From: Sambucus nigra
Taxonomy: Eukaryota; Streptophyta; Magnoliopsida; Dipsacales; Adoxaceae
NCBI GenBank assembly: GCA_949130495.1
Contig: CASBWL010000052.1
Span: 124,001-188,000 of the forward strand
Direction: 5' to 3'
Length of the DNA: 64,000 nucleotides
Shown here: positions 1 to 11,640 of the stretch, piece after piece
Layout of the letters: the number at the start of each line of letters is the position of its first letter
Position numbering within the stretch: position 1 is the stretch's first letter
Made by a program: the position numbers and the translations under genes
Notes under the pieces: model-generated
Told to the model about the DNA's origin: nothing
Database searches by the model: none
Seen by the model: the letters and a program-made list of their open reading frames with translations, nothing else

Positions 1-2
1 AG

Positions 3-980
3 CGACCCATTTCATATAATGCGACCCTTAGTGATAGTGATAAGGAAGAGGGACCCGATTCCCCCACTAAGCCTAACTTTGTGGCTTTTATGGCTAGTAA
101 TGTGAGTGATAGTGAGAACTCATCGATTGATGAAACTTTAACACATGACACGTCCAAGGTCATAGTTTATGATTCCCTTGTTTTTGATGATAGTGAGAGT
201 GAAGAAGAAAGATAGAGTGAAAATGAAGAAGAGTTTAATGTGAGTGAACTTGAAAATTCTTTTCAAGAATTATATGAAGATTCTATTAAATTAAAAAGAG
301 CTAATTTGAAGTTAGAAGCTAGTTTGAAAGAACGTGTCAAGGTCATTGATAATAGTGTGTTGGTTGAAGACCTTAGGACACGAGAGAGATCTCTTCGAGT
401 GAAGCTAGAATATGTAGAAGGCGAGAGAGATAGCGTTAGAGGTTTAATGGAATCCTTGAAAAATAAGCCTCTCGAGTTCGAAGAGAGAAATGTTCTATTA
501 GTGTCTAACATCCTAGAATTAGAAAATAAATTAAAAGACTCTAGTAATGTCAAATTTGATTTGGAGTGTCGTTCGGAAAAATTAGATAAAATATTAGGAA
601 CGGTCCAAATTAAAAATGACACTTGTGGTTTAGGCTTCGATAATTGTAATGAATCAACTCATTAATCCAAAACAAATATTTTAGGAGAATCCACTAGAAA
701 AGCTTTTAGAGATCACTCATTTGGTAAATATTTTTGCCGTGAGTTTAAGTGTTCACATTGTGGTCGAAAAGGTCATCTTAGGAAATTTTTCTTCGATCTT
801 AAAAGAGGTCCTAGAAAATCCCAACGTAAGGCAACCAAGGTAGCCAAGATTCCTACACCCCGAGATAGTCACTCTTCATTAGTTTGGGTTAGGAGATCCG
901 ACTTGGTAGCTTTACAAGATAGGGTATTTGATTCTCATTTACTTTCACATGCTTCCTCCCTTGCAAAATCTAAAGGTTGA
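3..980 (+). pseudogene. Copia (Sirevirus-like) gag remnant
   Basis: One reading frame runs from base 3 to a TGA at 978-980 and is broken by TAG at 213-215 and TAA at 663-665. It holds an acidic Ser/Asp/Glu-rich stretch, then a long charged heptad-like coiled coil (about 240-600), then a zinc knuckle at 750-791 in a basic context. The knuckle reads CX2CX4HX4 and then Phe where the last Cys is expected (TTC instead of TGC), so it is damaged. This order resembles the Gag C-terminal half of plant Sirevirus-type Copia elements. No protease, integrase or RT follows: after the stop comes non-coding DNA, so the copy is either deleted or from a gag-only family. The 5' part lies outside the window. Lineage is inferred from gag layout and the downstream polypurine tracts. 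Confidence 0.7.
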
Positions 981-2529
981 ATGTGTTAGTCTTATTTGCA
1001 TACTTTGGCCTTTTATATTCACATGCTAAATGTATGCTTGTTTAATCATTTTCTAGTCTATGCTCCATTCCTTATCACATGCTAGAATTATGATTTTTGT
1101 TTATCTTTTATATTATATTCTCTTTATTTTAGTTTGCATTAAATAAAAAATAAAAAAAGATTTTTGTTTATTATTTGGGTTTTTATTTCTTGATAATTTA
1201 AGCTTAATGAAAAATTCAAATGATTTTTTTTGTTTGTCTTTTGAGTATATATTTTTATTTTTGGTTAAATATTACAAAGACTCAAAAAGATTTTTTTTGT
1301 GTGTATTTTAGTTTGACACACTTTATGTGGCATACTCTTGTATTAGAATACCATCTTTTACGCTCTCATGTGGCTAGAACTTTTGGTTTGGATTGTCAAT
1401 CCTTATTATGTTCTTTACCATGCTCACATGGAGTAGTTGGATTTTGTGTTGCTTAAATGAATTCTATTTGTATATGCCTTAATTCACACATGCACGAGCT
1501 CATTTGAAATTTTAACTTCATATGTATATTTGAGCTTTGTGAGGTGTTCTCCTTCCAATCTTGTAATCTACATATTTGTGACCTAGGAGGACTAGTGCAT
1601 GTCAAAATCCGTTGCACGTGAGATTTGTTAGAAATAAAAAAATGATAAATATAAATGTTCACGGGGAAGGTCTCCTAAAGGATTTATTGTCCTTTGCGAA
1701 TAGTAAGCCACCATTTAATTGGACCTAAAAGAAATACGTGGTCCAAAGGCCTAGAAGAAAACATGGCATTAAAAAGAAAATAATTGCCAAGGCCTATGTT
1801 TGATTGATTTATTCATTCAAAAGAATAATATATATACTTATTGAGGGGGTTTGGATGATATATCAACGGTTTGCACAATGTCTGTTTATCCTAGTTACGC
1901 TTTCAATGTCATGACTCTATTGGTTTGTAGAATCATCAACATGCTAGGCTTGTATGCATTGTGTATGTTTGTTCATTGAGTTCAATCTATATTGTCACAT
2001 GAGGTTATATTCAAATGTGATGAAGTTTGCAATCAATTGAGAACTCCGTGAACATGTTTTAAGTGATTGGGTCTAAATTTAATTGTTTTTAGTTCACACC
2101 CTAACATTTCCGTTTTCATATGACACATTTTTGCCATTCGAGTGTGAAAAACTTATTGTGTTTTGTGTCATTTTTGTGTTTATATCTATATGTGTGTACT
2201 TATTCTTAGTTTGAATATATTGTGTATACATATATTTGATATTTTTGTTTAGTCTTTGCCTTGCTTTCTAGTCCATATATGCTTTAATTCATAACTGGTA
2301 TCCATCTTGTTGCATTCTTTGTTGATATCACATGCTTAATACTTATGCATCATATTGGTATCTATTTCTTGCATCTCAGTTGGTATTCATTAGTATTTGT
2401 TGGATTAGTTATGATTTTGTTGCCTATGTGCTTTAATGTTCTCATCACTTTATGCGCATTTGCATGTTTAGCTTGTTATCCCATTTTATTTATCCCTTGT
2501 TTAGTTTAAGGGGTGTATATGCTTTAATA
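981..2529. other. Non-coding internal region of the Copia remnant
   Basis: T-rich sequence with no credible coding frame. Words such as cacatgct and tgcatg recur. It lies where pol would be expected, between the gag remnant and the polypurine tract cluster. I see no integrase or RT motifs on either strand. Confidence 0.5.
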
Positions 2530-2960
2530 GGGGGAGATAAGTTAAGTTTTGATTCTTTAGCCTTTGTCTATTCCTGAACGTAAAGGGGGAGAATGATAGG
2601 GGTGAAATGGTATCTAAACCTATTATAATCGTATCTTAGTTTAGGGAGATTTACCTTAGGGGGAGAAGCCTTTCTAAGTAGGTCATTTGTTTGATTAAAG
2701 GGGAGAATTCATTTAGGGAGAGTATTTATTTTTGAATTCAATATATTTATATTCCCTATGCATTTGATAGTTTGCTTAAGTGTATAGGAATTCTTCTAAA
2801 TGGCAACGTTCATCATCGGGCAAAGATATTGATCCTTGGGTTGCTTGAGTCAAGCATTGTATTTTTATTTTGGGTGGGATATTTTTTAGTTTAGTAGAGC
2901 TTGACGGCCCTTTAGGATTTTTGTTTGGTTTTTCTCCCGAAATAGCCAAAGGGGGAGATT
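2530..2960 (+). other. Cluster of polypurine tracts upstream of a 3' LTR
   Basis: The motif GGGGGAGA or a close variant occurs at about 2530, 2585, 2658, 2697 and 2948, all on the plus strand. Weaker GGGAGA copies lie near 2643 and 2714. The last tract, AAAGGGGGAGATT at 2948-2960, directly abuts the LTR start TGTAAGGAC. Repeated copies of the PPT upstream of the functional one are a known hallmark of Sireviruses. Only the last tract is in position to prime plus-strand synthesis. Confidence 0.75.
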
Positions 2961-3185
2961 TGTAAGGACACAAATTTCCAATTGAGTCCTTTGTAGTTTT
3001 AGCTCAATTCCGGACAAAAACGTTTGAGTTATAGGATAGACTTTATTGATCATCCTTAAAGCCTATGACGTGTTGGTTGAAGACGTAGCCGCCAAGTGTA
3101 TAAATATTTATCACATTGTCGAGTTTGTTTGTTCCTCGTTTCTACGTCATCAACATGGTTCCATTGCTCCTAAGGTATGAATGCA

Positions 3186-3231
<46 letters not shown>

Positions 3232-3762
3232 AGCTTGGAACATTTTATAATGGGTGAATGTTTATTTAAAACTATTGTTCAATTTCAGAAAGATTTCATT
3301 TAAACTTTAAAATAAAGAATATAATATTTCTAGGCAAAAATCGAATTTTTCAAACTTTCTAGAAGTTCGTTCGAACGATATTTTCATTCGAACCATAAGT
3401 CGTTCGAACGAGTTTGCCAACGAGTTCCCCATAAGGCCACTGGAATGTCGTTCGAAGTGTCGTTCTAACGAACTTGATGTTCGAACGAGCTTCCAACGAG
3501 ATTTCTAATGAGTTCACACTGGAACTTCGTTAGAAGCATCGTTCGAACGAGATTTCTTTCGAACGAAAATGTCGTTCGAATGAGATTTGGCGGGAACGGG
3601 TATTTGGCAGTTTTGAGTAGTTTTCCCACTTTTTCCACTACTTTACCCCCACTAACTTTTGACAGAATATCTAAGTGCGGGAACAAAAGTTTTTAACTTA
3701 ACTTTTTCATATCCTACAACCTCTATGAGAGTGTTTTAAGAGAGAAATCAAAAAGGAAAAAG
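2961..3762 (+). repeat. 3' LTR of the Copia remnant, truncated at its 3' side
   Basis: The LTR starts with TGTAAGGAC immediately after the PPT. A TATA-like element (TATAAATA) lies at 3099-3106. An AT microsatellite occupies about 3189-3229, followed by a palindrome cluster at 3366-3585. The 3' boundary is not seen because sequence from 3763 onward matches the end of a Ty3/gypsy LTR instead. The part after the microsatellite may belong to a different LTR; I cannot separate them by eye. Confidence 0.5.
3366..3585. repeat. Palindrome cluster, TCGTTCGAACGA type (P1a)
   Basis: At least ten copies of CGTTCGAACGA or one-to-two-base variants (CGTTCGAATGA, CGTTCTAACGA, TTCGAACGAA) are packed in 220 bp. 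The core TTCGAA and the whole 12-mer are self-complementary. The same motif family recurs at 16080-16266 and 53382-53558 in other LTR-like sequences. Confidence 0.8.
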
Positions 3763-3901
3763 TTCTTAACACCTCCTTAATTGGGTATTGGGTGAGTTGT
3801 AAATGTTTTCGACAGTGATGCTAAGAATGAGCCAACTATATATTCTGTTTTAATTTGGTATGGGACTGGCCACCCGGTATTTAATTAGGCGGGGTGTTAC
3901 A
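3763..3901 (+). repeat. 5' LTR remnant (last 139 bp)
   Basis: Matches 8646-8779 closely: both contain the words taattgggtattgggtgag and the CGACAGTGATGCTAAGAATG block (3810-3829), and both end GGCGGGGTGTTACA. Homology to the 3' LTR stops abruptly at about 3763. Confidence 0.85.
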
Positions 3902-3903
3902 GG

Positions 3904-3915
3904 TGGTATCAGAGC
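3904..3915 (+). other. Primer binding site (initiator tRNA-Met)
   Basis: TGGTATCAGAGC, two bases after the LTR end, is complementary to the 3' end of plant initiator tRNA-Met, the usual primer of Tekay-type and many other plant LTR retrotransposons. Confidence 0.9.
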
Positions 3916-4349
3916 ATCAAGTTCTAGTGTCCTTTAGGATCTGTACGGCTTACTGTGTTTTCAGTTTAGCGTTCTTTGATGTAGAGCCCTATGTTTAGGA
4001 TTGTTAATTTCTTTGGTAAGATTCCGTATATATTTGTGAATCTTATTTGCGTACGGACGTGTTCGTACAAGAAGTATGGAAGATGAGGGCCATTGGACGG
4101 ATAGCGGAGATCTTACTTAGGAGGTTATGAAGTATGTTCGAGTATGATGACCGTAGTCGAGGTCACCCCTATTATGGAAAATTGAGGAGAGTCATCTGTA
4201 GAAGTTCTTGAAATGCGAGAATTGTGTGTGTTACCTAACAAAGGCAATATATTCAAAGGCTTGGGCATATAGTGGAGTGTGGTGAACTAGAACTAAAAAT
4301 TTGGGGTAAAATTTTTCTTGACTCATCGGAGCAAAGTTATATTAGTGCG

Positions 4350-4615
4350 ATTCAACAACCACCACCCGCGAATGAGGGTATGTTTTCTATCTAAGGAGTT
4401 ATGAGGCGTATATTGATTTTTGTTAGTAATTAGTATTGTATGGGCAAAAGGGTTTCTAAACTTAGCCTGTAGCACTGTTATTTACGTAGACTCACCGAGG
4501 GGTGTGGGACACCTATATTTTCATGTCATCACATGGGCTTAATTTTTATCATGGGATTACTTACTTTAGGCATGTCCGAGCATGATGTGACTATCGGCGT
4601 GGATTGACTTGTGGT
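4350..4615 (+). pseudogene. Degenerate protease region
   Basis: Scattered nucleotide matches to the protease part of the element at 17606: the ccacccgcgaatgagggtatg start, a gtagactcaccg stretch and a catgatgtgactatcggc/ggattg stretch appear in the same order. Frameshifts and stops are everywhere. No RT, RNase H or integrase motifs follow before the PPT. Confidence 0.55.
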
Positions 4616-5248
4616 ATATGAGAGCGTATGTACTACTACTAGCCAGCATCTTGGCTTTAACAAGAGTGTAGATGAGTAGACTTTATTGGAAATCGATAAA
4701 ACCTGTAGAGAGGTTATAAACTATTGACTAAGGACCTGAGGAGTTTCGATGACCAACTACTTTAGGTAGTAGTGTATCGGGGGGTTCCTTGTTTGGATTT
4801 CGATTGCGAGACACCCCACGCATGAAACTAATAACCGTTGGGAGTCGAAATAAGTTAGGTCTTTAGGATATGAGTTTATAACCTTTGCGATAAGTATTAT
4901 AATGGAAGTTGTACGATAGGGTGTATGGGCGTCCTGGATGGTTGGATTGTAGTATTTTCAAAATTGTGAAACAGTAAGTTGTTGTGACTTCAGGATTTAT
5001 TTGTTTAATAAGTGAGGATTACTTTTCCCAAACTTTGTCACGAGGATGGTATAGGGAAGATTGCGTAAAGTTTAAATTTGATTCAGTTGAAACTACATGG
5101 TGAGGGTTGGTGTAACATCAATGGGGATTTTCGTTAAGGTACTGTATGGACGGTACGACATAGATTACTTACGATGTGAGATGTATACTCAGAGTTGACC
5201 TTACTAGTATGATTGATCTTTCTGAATTTCGGGATGAAATTCTGTTAT

Positions 5249-5260
5249 AAGGGGGGCAGT
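5249..5260 (+). other. Polypurine tract
   Basis: AAGGGGGGCAGT directly precedes the 3' LTR start at 5262. The surrounding text (aatttcgggatgaaattctgttat) parallels the PPT context of the element at 17606. Confidence 0.85.
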
Positions 5261-5261
5261 A

Positions 5262-7729
5262 TGTAATACCCCGTAATTTTAATGACTTTTAAAATGGGTT
5301 ATATTTTAAATTAATGGATTAATTGAATTTGATTATAAATTAATTCATTTGGGTTTTATCCGAATTGTGGATATTAAAATGAATGATTTTGAATATTACT
5401 TAAAGATATTTAGGTAATATATGAATGTGATGATTATTGATATTGCCGTGTGATATTAATTCAGTAATTTGAATTTTTAGTCGGACGCGGTATGGGACGT
5501 GTCGGGACTAATTTATTAAATTAAAGAGAAACTTATTTTTATATCGATCTTATAGTCATTTCGACTGCGTCGTTGCATCCGAAAGGGTTGAAATAGTCAG
5601 AAAAGTCTATTTGGATGTTAATTTTGAGTCTCGGGTCATTTGGAAATGAAAAGACAACCCAAAAGGGTATTTTGGTCATTTTTATAAGGGGCATGAATAG
5701 TGATTTCGGATTTTGTCTTATTATAATTATTTGGAGATAAGTTGAACGTGGGTTCATTCATCTCTTTTACACAAATTGAAAGGTCATCTTCTTAGAGAGA
5801 ATGAAAGGTTGCTTAGGAAGAGAAAAACTTGCTTGGAAAGGAGGAGAACTAAAGACCAAAGGTCACCACCACCAACCACCACTGGAAGTTGGTCGGAGAA
5901 AGGGAGAACCACCTGTGTTATTCAACTCCAAAGGATCAGATCTTCATTAGAGGCAAGTGTTTGATAATTGCAATTTAAGTTTGTATATTGTCCATGTTAG
6001 AATAGTAATGAAAAGATGATATTTTTCATGTTTGGAAGATGAAAAGATAGAGTTGTTAAATGGAAAACTGGAATCTGAAAATATATAGGAATAAAAATCA
6101 GGTTGTAGGTAGATAGTAATCCATGAAATATTCATCAATCCGTTGAAGAAATTCTAAAAATCATTGTTGTGTTCTTGAAGATAGCATGTTCATAAATTTC
6201 TGGAAAAAGAGGATAAACATATGCTTTTAATTCAAACTCTTTATGATTCTAGGATGTTTAGAGCATTAGAAATCCTTCACATATGTTGCTATATCATGTA
6301 GAAAGTTTTATAAGTAATTTGAGTTGTTAATATTAAGGATTCTATGATCGAAAGTGATGAAATCCGTAGTAGAAGAAATGCAGAAAACTGGGCTGTTATC
6401 TGGGCGATCGACCTCCCCAGAATATGTGAAGTTTTTTTTAAAGCTTGTTCTTATCCCGAACCTTTTGTAAATATTTGGTGATTATTAATTGGATATAATG
6501 GGACTTAGAAAGGTTCAGTAAGCCCTAGTTAAGAATCGAATTGATTTGATTGGGATTTAATTGATTAGAATTACGATAATTAAATTGAAAGAAATTTCGG
6601 TTGCTAGATTCATGTGTTGAATTCTAATTTGTATGCATGAGGAATAAGGATAGGTCCAGTAGGGGAGATTTAATATAACACCTGGGTAGCCTTAGGGTTA
6701 CAATTTGAACATCACGGACTGAGTTTAAGTTCATTATTGATTGCGCAAGGACTGAGTGTAGTACAAGCGCTTAGTGGTATGGCTCCTGGATAGAGATAGG
6801 AGTTCAGACCACATTTGGTTGAAAGAGGGGACAAGGTTATTCCGGTTACATATTTGAAGTTGACGGACCTCCACGACCGACAAAGTTAAGAAGTAGTGTA
6901 TTGGAGGGGTTCCTTGTTTGGATTTCTCTTTGCGAGACGCTCCGCACATGAACCTTAACGACATCGTGAGTGGAGAGATATTATAGGATGCGAGGATGTT
7001 GATAAGTCATATAGTGTGACTATGAGCCATGTGATGATTGTATTCAATCCTAGTTGATAGAAGATGTGTTTATAAGAGATTAGAAACAATCGGTTATAAC
7101 CCTAAGGAGAGTTTAATTCGTGGTAATTCGGGAGATAAGATGATATGGACCAGTAGGATATTAATGATTTCTTACTGAAAAAAAATGTTGAGGAAAAACC
7201 TATTTGAACCTTGAGTAATGAGTGAGGCTCGGGGATAATTAAATTAAGGAAGTAAAGTCATGATAATTTAATACGTAGGATTTTAAGAGATATAATGCTA
7301 CGTATTGGAATTATCTTAGGGTAGTGTGAGTACCTTGTTGATATTATATTATAGGTATGATAATGCCTATTTGATTGATTGATGATTTATCTGTATGGCC
7401 TACCTAGCTTACTTGCTATCGATTGGTAGGTTTGCGCAGGAGGGCAGTCATATCTTTATGAATCCATGGGATCTTTGATTTGTCGCTCAAGAACATAGGT
7501 CTATGAAAGACTTATCGGGGAGTTGATAAGTCCGTTGACTATGGGAACGTAGGTATGTGCGTGACCCGTGGTTATGAGAACTATGTTCGCCTCCAATTAT
7601 TTATTTTGTTGTTTGTGGTTCGAGGAATCCTTACCGAACCTTTAGTCCCCTATTCGGCAACCAACGATATTGGGACATGATATCAGAGTAATGCATTGCA
7701 CCGCAGCTGTGACTCGGGGTGCCGTATTA

Positions 7730-7817
<88 letters not shown>

Positions 7818-8779
7818 GAATTAAATGAATGTGTATAGTGGTTAAATCATCTACTGTGTGATAATTGTAGATAACGGTGAATTGAGAAAAATAATTGAGA
7901 TAAGTTAATGAATATTTATTGAAGAGCTTAATTCATATTAATGATAAATGATTCATGTTTATGAGAAACGATTCACATAAATGAAAAATGTATAAGAATG
8001 ATTATATGATGTATAATATGGGACATACGGGGTTATGATATGGGATGGAAATCATAATATGAAAACTAGTGAGGAGGAACCATTAACTAGGAGGTTAGTA
8101 GAAAATGTTAAGTGTGCACTATAGATGAGAGGTGAGAATAGCACGTGAGAGTCTGGATACTAACATGTACATAATAAATGCTTGATTGCACTTGTTAAAT
8201 ACTTGCTGTTTTCAAAATTATTTTCACAAATCGGGCTCTGACCCGTTTCCTTGCATATTTTCCTTTCTATTGTACCTTTTATATCAGGTGTCTAGCAACA
8301 GGGACGCCAACCTTAGCGGATTATGACGAGATATGGAGCTATGGAGTATTGCTTAGACGCCTATCTTCATTTGATTCACAGTATTTTTTAGTTAGGGTAT
8401 GCCACCCAAAGGAATTTAGTCATCTCTTTTCTATATAAGTCAAATACTATTGTATTCATGTCATTTTAATACATTTACTATTGTTGGGATTACTGTATTG
8501 GGTAATTATTTGGGAATGTTTATTCCAATTGCATTTAAATTCTTTTGTGTTATCTATTTGGTCATTAGTGTTGTAGAATAATATGTGTAGTGTTATTCTT
8601 AAACTAAAAATGGATTTTGTTGAAATTAAAATTTGGAAAGTTTGTAACACCTGCTTAATTGGGTATTGGGTGAGTTGTAAATTTTTTCGACAGTGATGCT
8701 AAGAATGAGACAACTGTATAATATGTTTTAATTTGGTATGGGACTGGCCACCCGGTATTTAATTAGGCGGGGTGTTACA
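5262..8779 (+). repeat. 3' LTR of the decayed gypsy element (3518 bp)
   Basis: Begins TGTAATACCCCGTAAT and ends GGCGGGGTGTTACA. It includes an AT microsatellite at 7731-7815, a weak gcgatcgacc motif near 6405, the block GGGCTCTGACCCGTTT followed by ATCAGGTGTCTAGCAACAGG (about 8228-8313) and the CGACAGTGATGCTAAGAATG block (8688-8707). A stretch at 6900-6950 resembles 4783-4830 in the internal region, suggesting rearrangement. ORFs inside it show no protein similarity I recognise. Confidence 0.85.
7731..7815. repeat. AT microsatellite
   Basis: About 85 bp of uninterrupted TA dinucleotides inside the 3' LTR of the decayed gypsy element. Confidence 0.95.
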
Positions 8780-9221
8780 ACGTATTCCTGTGAAAAATCA
8801 ATATTGCTTAAATATGCCGCACTAGCCACCTATTCTCCACAGTTGAATTTACACGAGTCATGTTTCCAATTCAATAGACGTCATTCATCATTGTCTATAT
8901 CTCAATTGGCGTATCACTACGAATTGACACACAAGCACCTCACACTAAAAACATGTGATGTCGCCACTATTGGCTCACACTGACACTCATAACTTACTAG
9001 TATATCTAAATCAGAAGCACGTAAGCAATTGATGTAAACTAACCGAGTCACCTGTCACCTGGTAATGAATTCACCGATCGTTCTAACCACTTTGACTTCA
9101 CCGTAGAGGACACGAATCAAACATCACCAAAACTTTTGAGACCAACCCAAACCAACACCGACGTCGAAAGATCCACTACCGACCTTACCATATCACTCCC
9201 AAAAGAAACCTTGAACCTAGA

Positions 9222-9444
9222 GCTCTAATAACATTTGTAATGCCTCATCCCAAATTTATGGGTTACATGTGGTCAACTCGGTCTGACCCATGCATTGGGT
9301 GTGAATTGAAATGAACAACATATATAATGTTGCTCTAATACCATTTGAAATGCCTCGGCCCAAATTTATGGGTTACATGTGGTCAACTCGGTCTGACCCA
9401 TGCATTGGGTGTGAAGTGCAATGAACAACATATATAATGTTGCT
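9222..9444 (-). repeat. Tandem duplication spanning a minus-strand LTR end and PBS
   Basis: Two head-to-tail units of 110 bp (9223-9332 and 9333-9444) differ at only a few positions. Each begins with GCTCTAATA(A/C)CA, the reverse complement of a mutated initiator tRNA-Met PBS, followed two bases later by the reverse complement of an LTR end. The flanks 8780-9221 and 9445-9757 show no coding signal and are probably internal and LTR parts of the same decayed minus-strand element. Confidence 0.75.
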
Positions 9445-9758
9445 AATTCAGTTTTATTTTAATTAGCATTTCACTTGTTAGCATATGATTCCAATTTCAA
9501 ATCAAACAACGCGAGGGACCCATGTGGAGCACCCCAGAGTCCAAGCATAGCGAGTTACTAACATAAAATCAAAGAATGTACTTACTTGTATAATGCTATC
9601 AAAATACAAACTCGCACCCAACCTGCCATACCAAAATGAGGGAGTCAGCCAAATGCTCAGTGGGAAATATTCAACAATGCAATATAGAATCGAACGGTAG
9701 AAAGAAGACTCTAACACTTTATACCTACGTGCAGATGAAACCACCTTATATATATATA

Positions 9759-10217
9759 GGTAGAGGTTCACAAGTGAACCTAAAAGTTGAACTTTTTAAT
9801 GAACCTTAACAAAATAACACCTAACAACTCATTACTTTTAATTTCTATGTTGTAATTGGTCCGCGCCAGCGGCAACGAACACGCGTGTCGATCGATCCCC
9901 AACTCCCTCACCCCCCTCCCCCCCCGGCACCCCACCCCACCCTTAACCCCCCTAACCCCACCCCAACCCCAACCACCACCATCACCATGGCAGCCCTTAT
10001 GACAGCAGGGCTGCCATGGGGGTGGGGTTGGGGGTCCCGAGGGGGGGGGGGGGAGCCGGTGTGGGTGGGGGGTATTGAGGATCAATCGACACACGTGTCC
10101 ATTGCCGCTGGATCAGACCAATTACAACATAGGAATTAAAATTAATTAATTGTTAAGTATTTTTTGGTAAGGTTCATTAAAAAGTTCATCTTTTAGGTTC
10201 ACTTGTGAACCTCTCCC
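9759..10217. mobile_element. Long-TIR MITE with GC-rich centre
   Basis: Both ends read GG(T/G)AGAGGTTCACAAGTG inward, and the inverted match continues for about 150 bp per arm with few mismatches. The centre (about 9895-10080) is a C-run/G-run stretch that can also pair with itself. It sits in TATATATA on both sides, which may be a 9-10 bp target duplication but is low complexity. Long TIRs with such a duplication would fit a MULE-like MITE. The two ORFs in it are a by-product of the inverted repeat. Confidence 0.8.
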
Positions 10218-11480
10218 TATATATATATTAGGGTGTACCCGTGCCGATGGCACGGTTATAATAACGTCTCAAATATTTTGGAATGATGATTCGATACTTA
10301 AAACTAAGCCGTCTCGAATAGTTATAAGAACGTCTGGATTTTTTTTTACTTAAAACTAAGCCGTAAAAATATTTTGATAGATCAAGCCCATAAAATATTT
10401 AAATAAAAACTAACCCTCAAAATATTTTGCTTATAACTAACCCGTAAAATCTTGGGCCCGTCATCTGCCTCGAGCAATGCAAATAGTTGAGAGGTTTTAT
10501 TTGGTTCTGTCATTTTTTGCAGTTTCGTTTGAAAACTCTAAACAACTTTTTTCTTCATCTTAATTACCTAGGGCCACGAACTCATCTTTTTAGAGGTTAT
10601 CACGTCAAACTTGTGACCCATCGACTGATGTAGGGAGATCATAGGGCTCCGCACCTATCCTTTCCCTTCTTTAAGAACCATTTAGCATCTTTGTTTATAT
10701 TGATATATGCAATTTTGTTCATTTATTATATACATACATTTTTTATATACGTTATTCTTTTATATATATTATTTATATATTCTAATTTTTTTATATTTAT
10801 TTATATAGGTTCTTCAATAACTATATGTACTTATAATATATATATTCTCCATCTCATGTTCTTAGAAAGCAGTGTTGTTTGTGCTCAAAAAGAAATTCAT
10901 TTAAAATGTGTTATTTACAATTACAAAAAATTAATCAAAAATATTTTGTGTGACAATTTTAAATTGGATAAAAAATTATATCATTGTTACCTAGCCAAAA
11001 TTATGACACATCACCTGTTGACATTATAACTTTACCTAGCCAAAATGAATTTATATGTTTTAAACATTACAGAACAAATCGAGACACAAACTGAGAGCTA
11101 TATACAACATCAAGATTTGGAGCTCTATTGTAAGCATATACAAAAGGTGAGGTGGAGCTTCAATCTTTTTTTATTTTTTATTTTTTAATCTCCATGTATT
11201 TTTGTTGAAGTTACAACCAATATAATATGTATATACAAATTAATTGTCAGGAAATTGCACCAAATTCATTCACATACAAAACCACATACAGTAGTGAGAA
11301 ACAAAAGTTAAAACACATTCCAACTTACATAATAGTTTTCTAGATAAAGATATAAAAAATAAATTGATATTCGTTGAAAACAACTTATATTCGTTGAACA
11401 CAAAATACTTCCCCAAAAAATTATTCATCACATAATAAGAAATAAATAACCATAAAAGGTGTAGATTTGACCATCACTTT

Positions 11481-11640
11481 TGTCCCCTCATAGACCTCCT
11501 TTAACATAGACTACAAAGACTTTTCTTGCTCACTTAGTGTTTCAATAGCCACAAGATTGATGTCCCCTCATACGCCTCCTTTAACAGAGAATGCAATGCC
11601 TTTTCTTTCTCAGCTAGTGTTTAATATAGCATGGCTCATC
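11481..11640. repeat. Imperfect 80-bp tandem duplication
   Basis: Both units start tgtcccctcata and continue with cgcctcctttaaca-like and ttttctt...tagtgttt text, offset by 80 bp. Confidence 0.7.

Larger units (their letters stand above)
3763..8779 (+). mobile_element. Decayed Ty3/gypsy element with long 3' LTR
   Basis: Order on the plus strand: last 139 bp of the 5' LTR (3763-3901), PBS (3904-3915), a short non-coding internal region, PPT (5249-5260) and a 3.5 kb 3' LTR (5262-8779). The internal region is only about 1.35 kb against about 4.9 kb in the better preserved element at 17606, so most of gag and pol is missing. LTR ends (TGTAATACCCCG ... GGGGTGTTACA) and PBS mark it as a relative of that element. 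The 5' LTR is truncated, so no target duplication can be checked. Confidence 0.85.

Noticed and set aside
9780..10139. Proline/glycine-rich ORFs on both strands
   Set aside because: They lie in the inverted repeat and GC-rich centre of a MITE and mirror each other.
10691..11029. 112-codon ORF with hydrophobic N terminus
   Set aside because: AT-rich Ile/Tyr/Phe frame inside the Helitron-like segment, without motif or splice context; likely chance.
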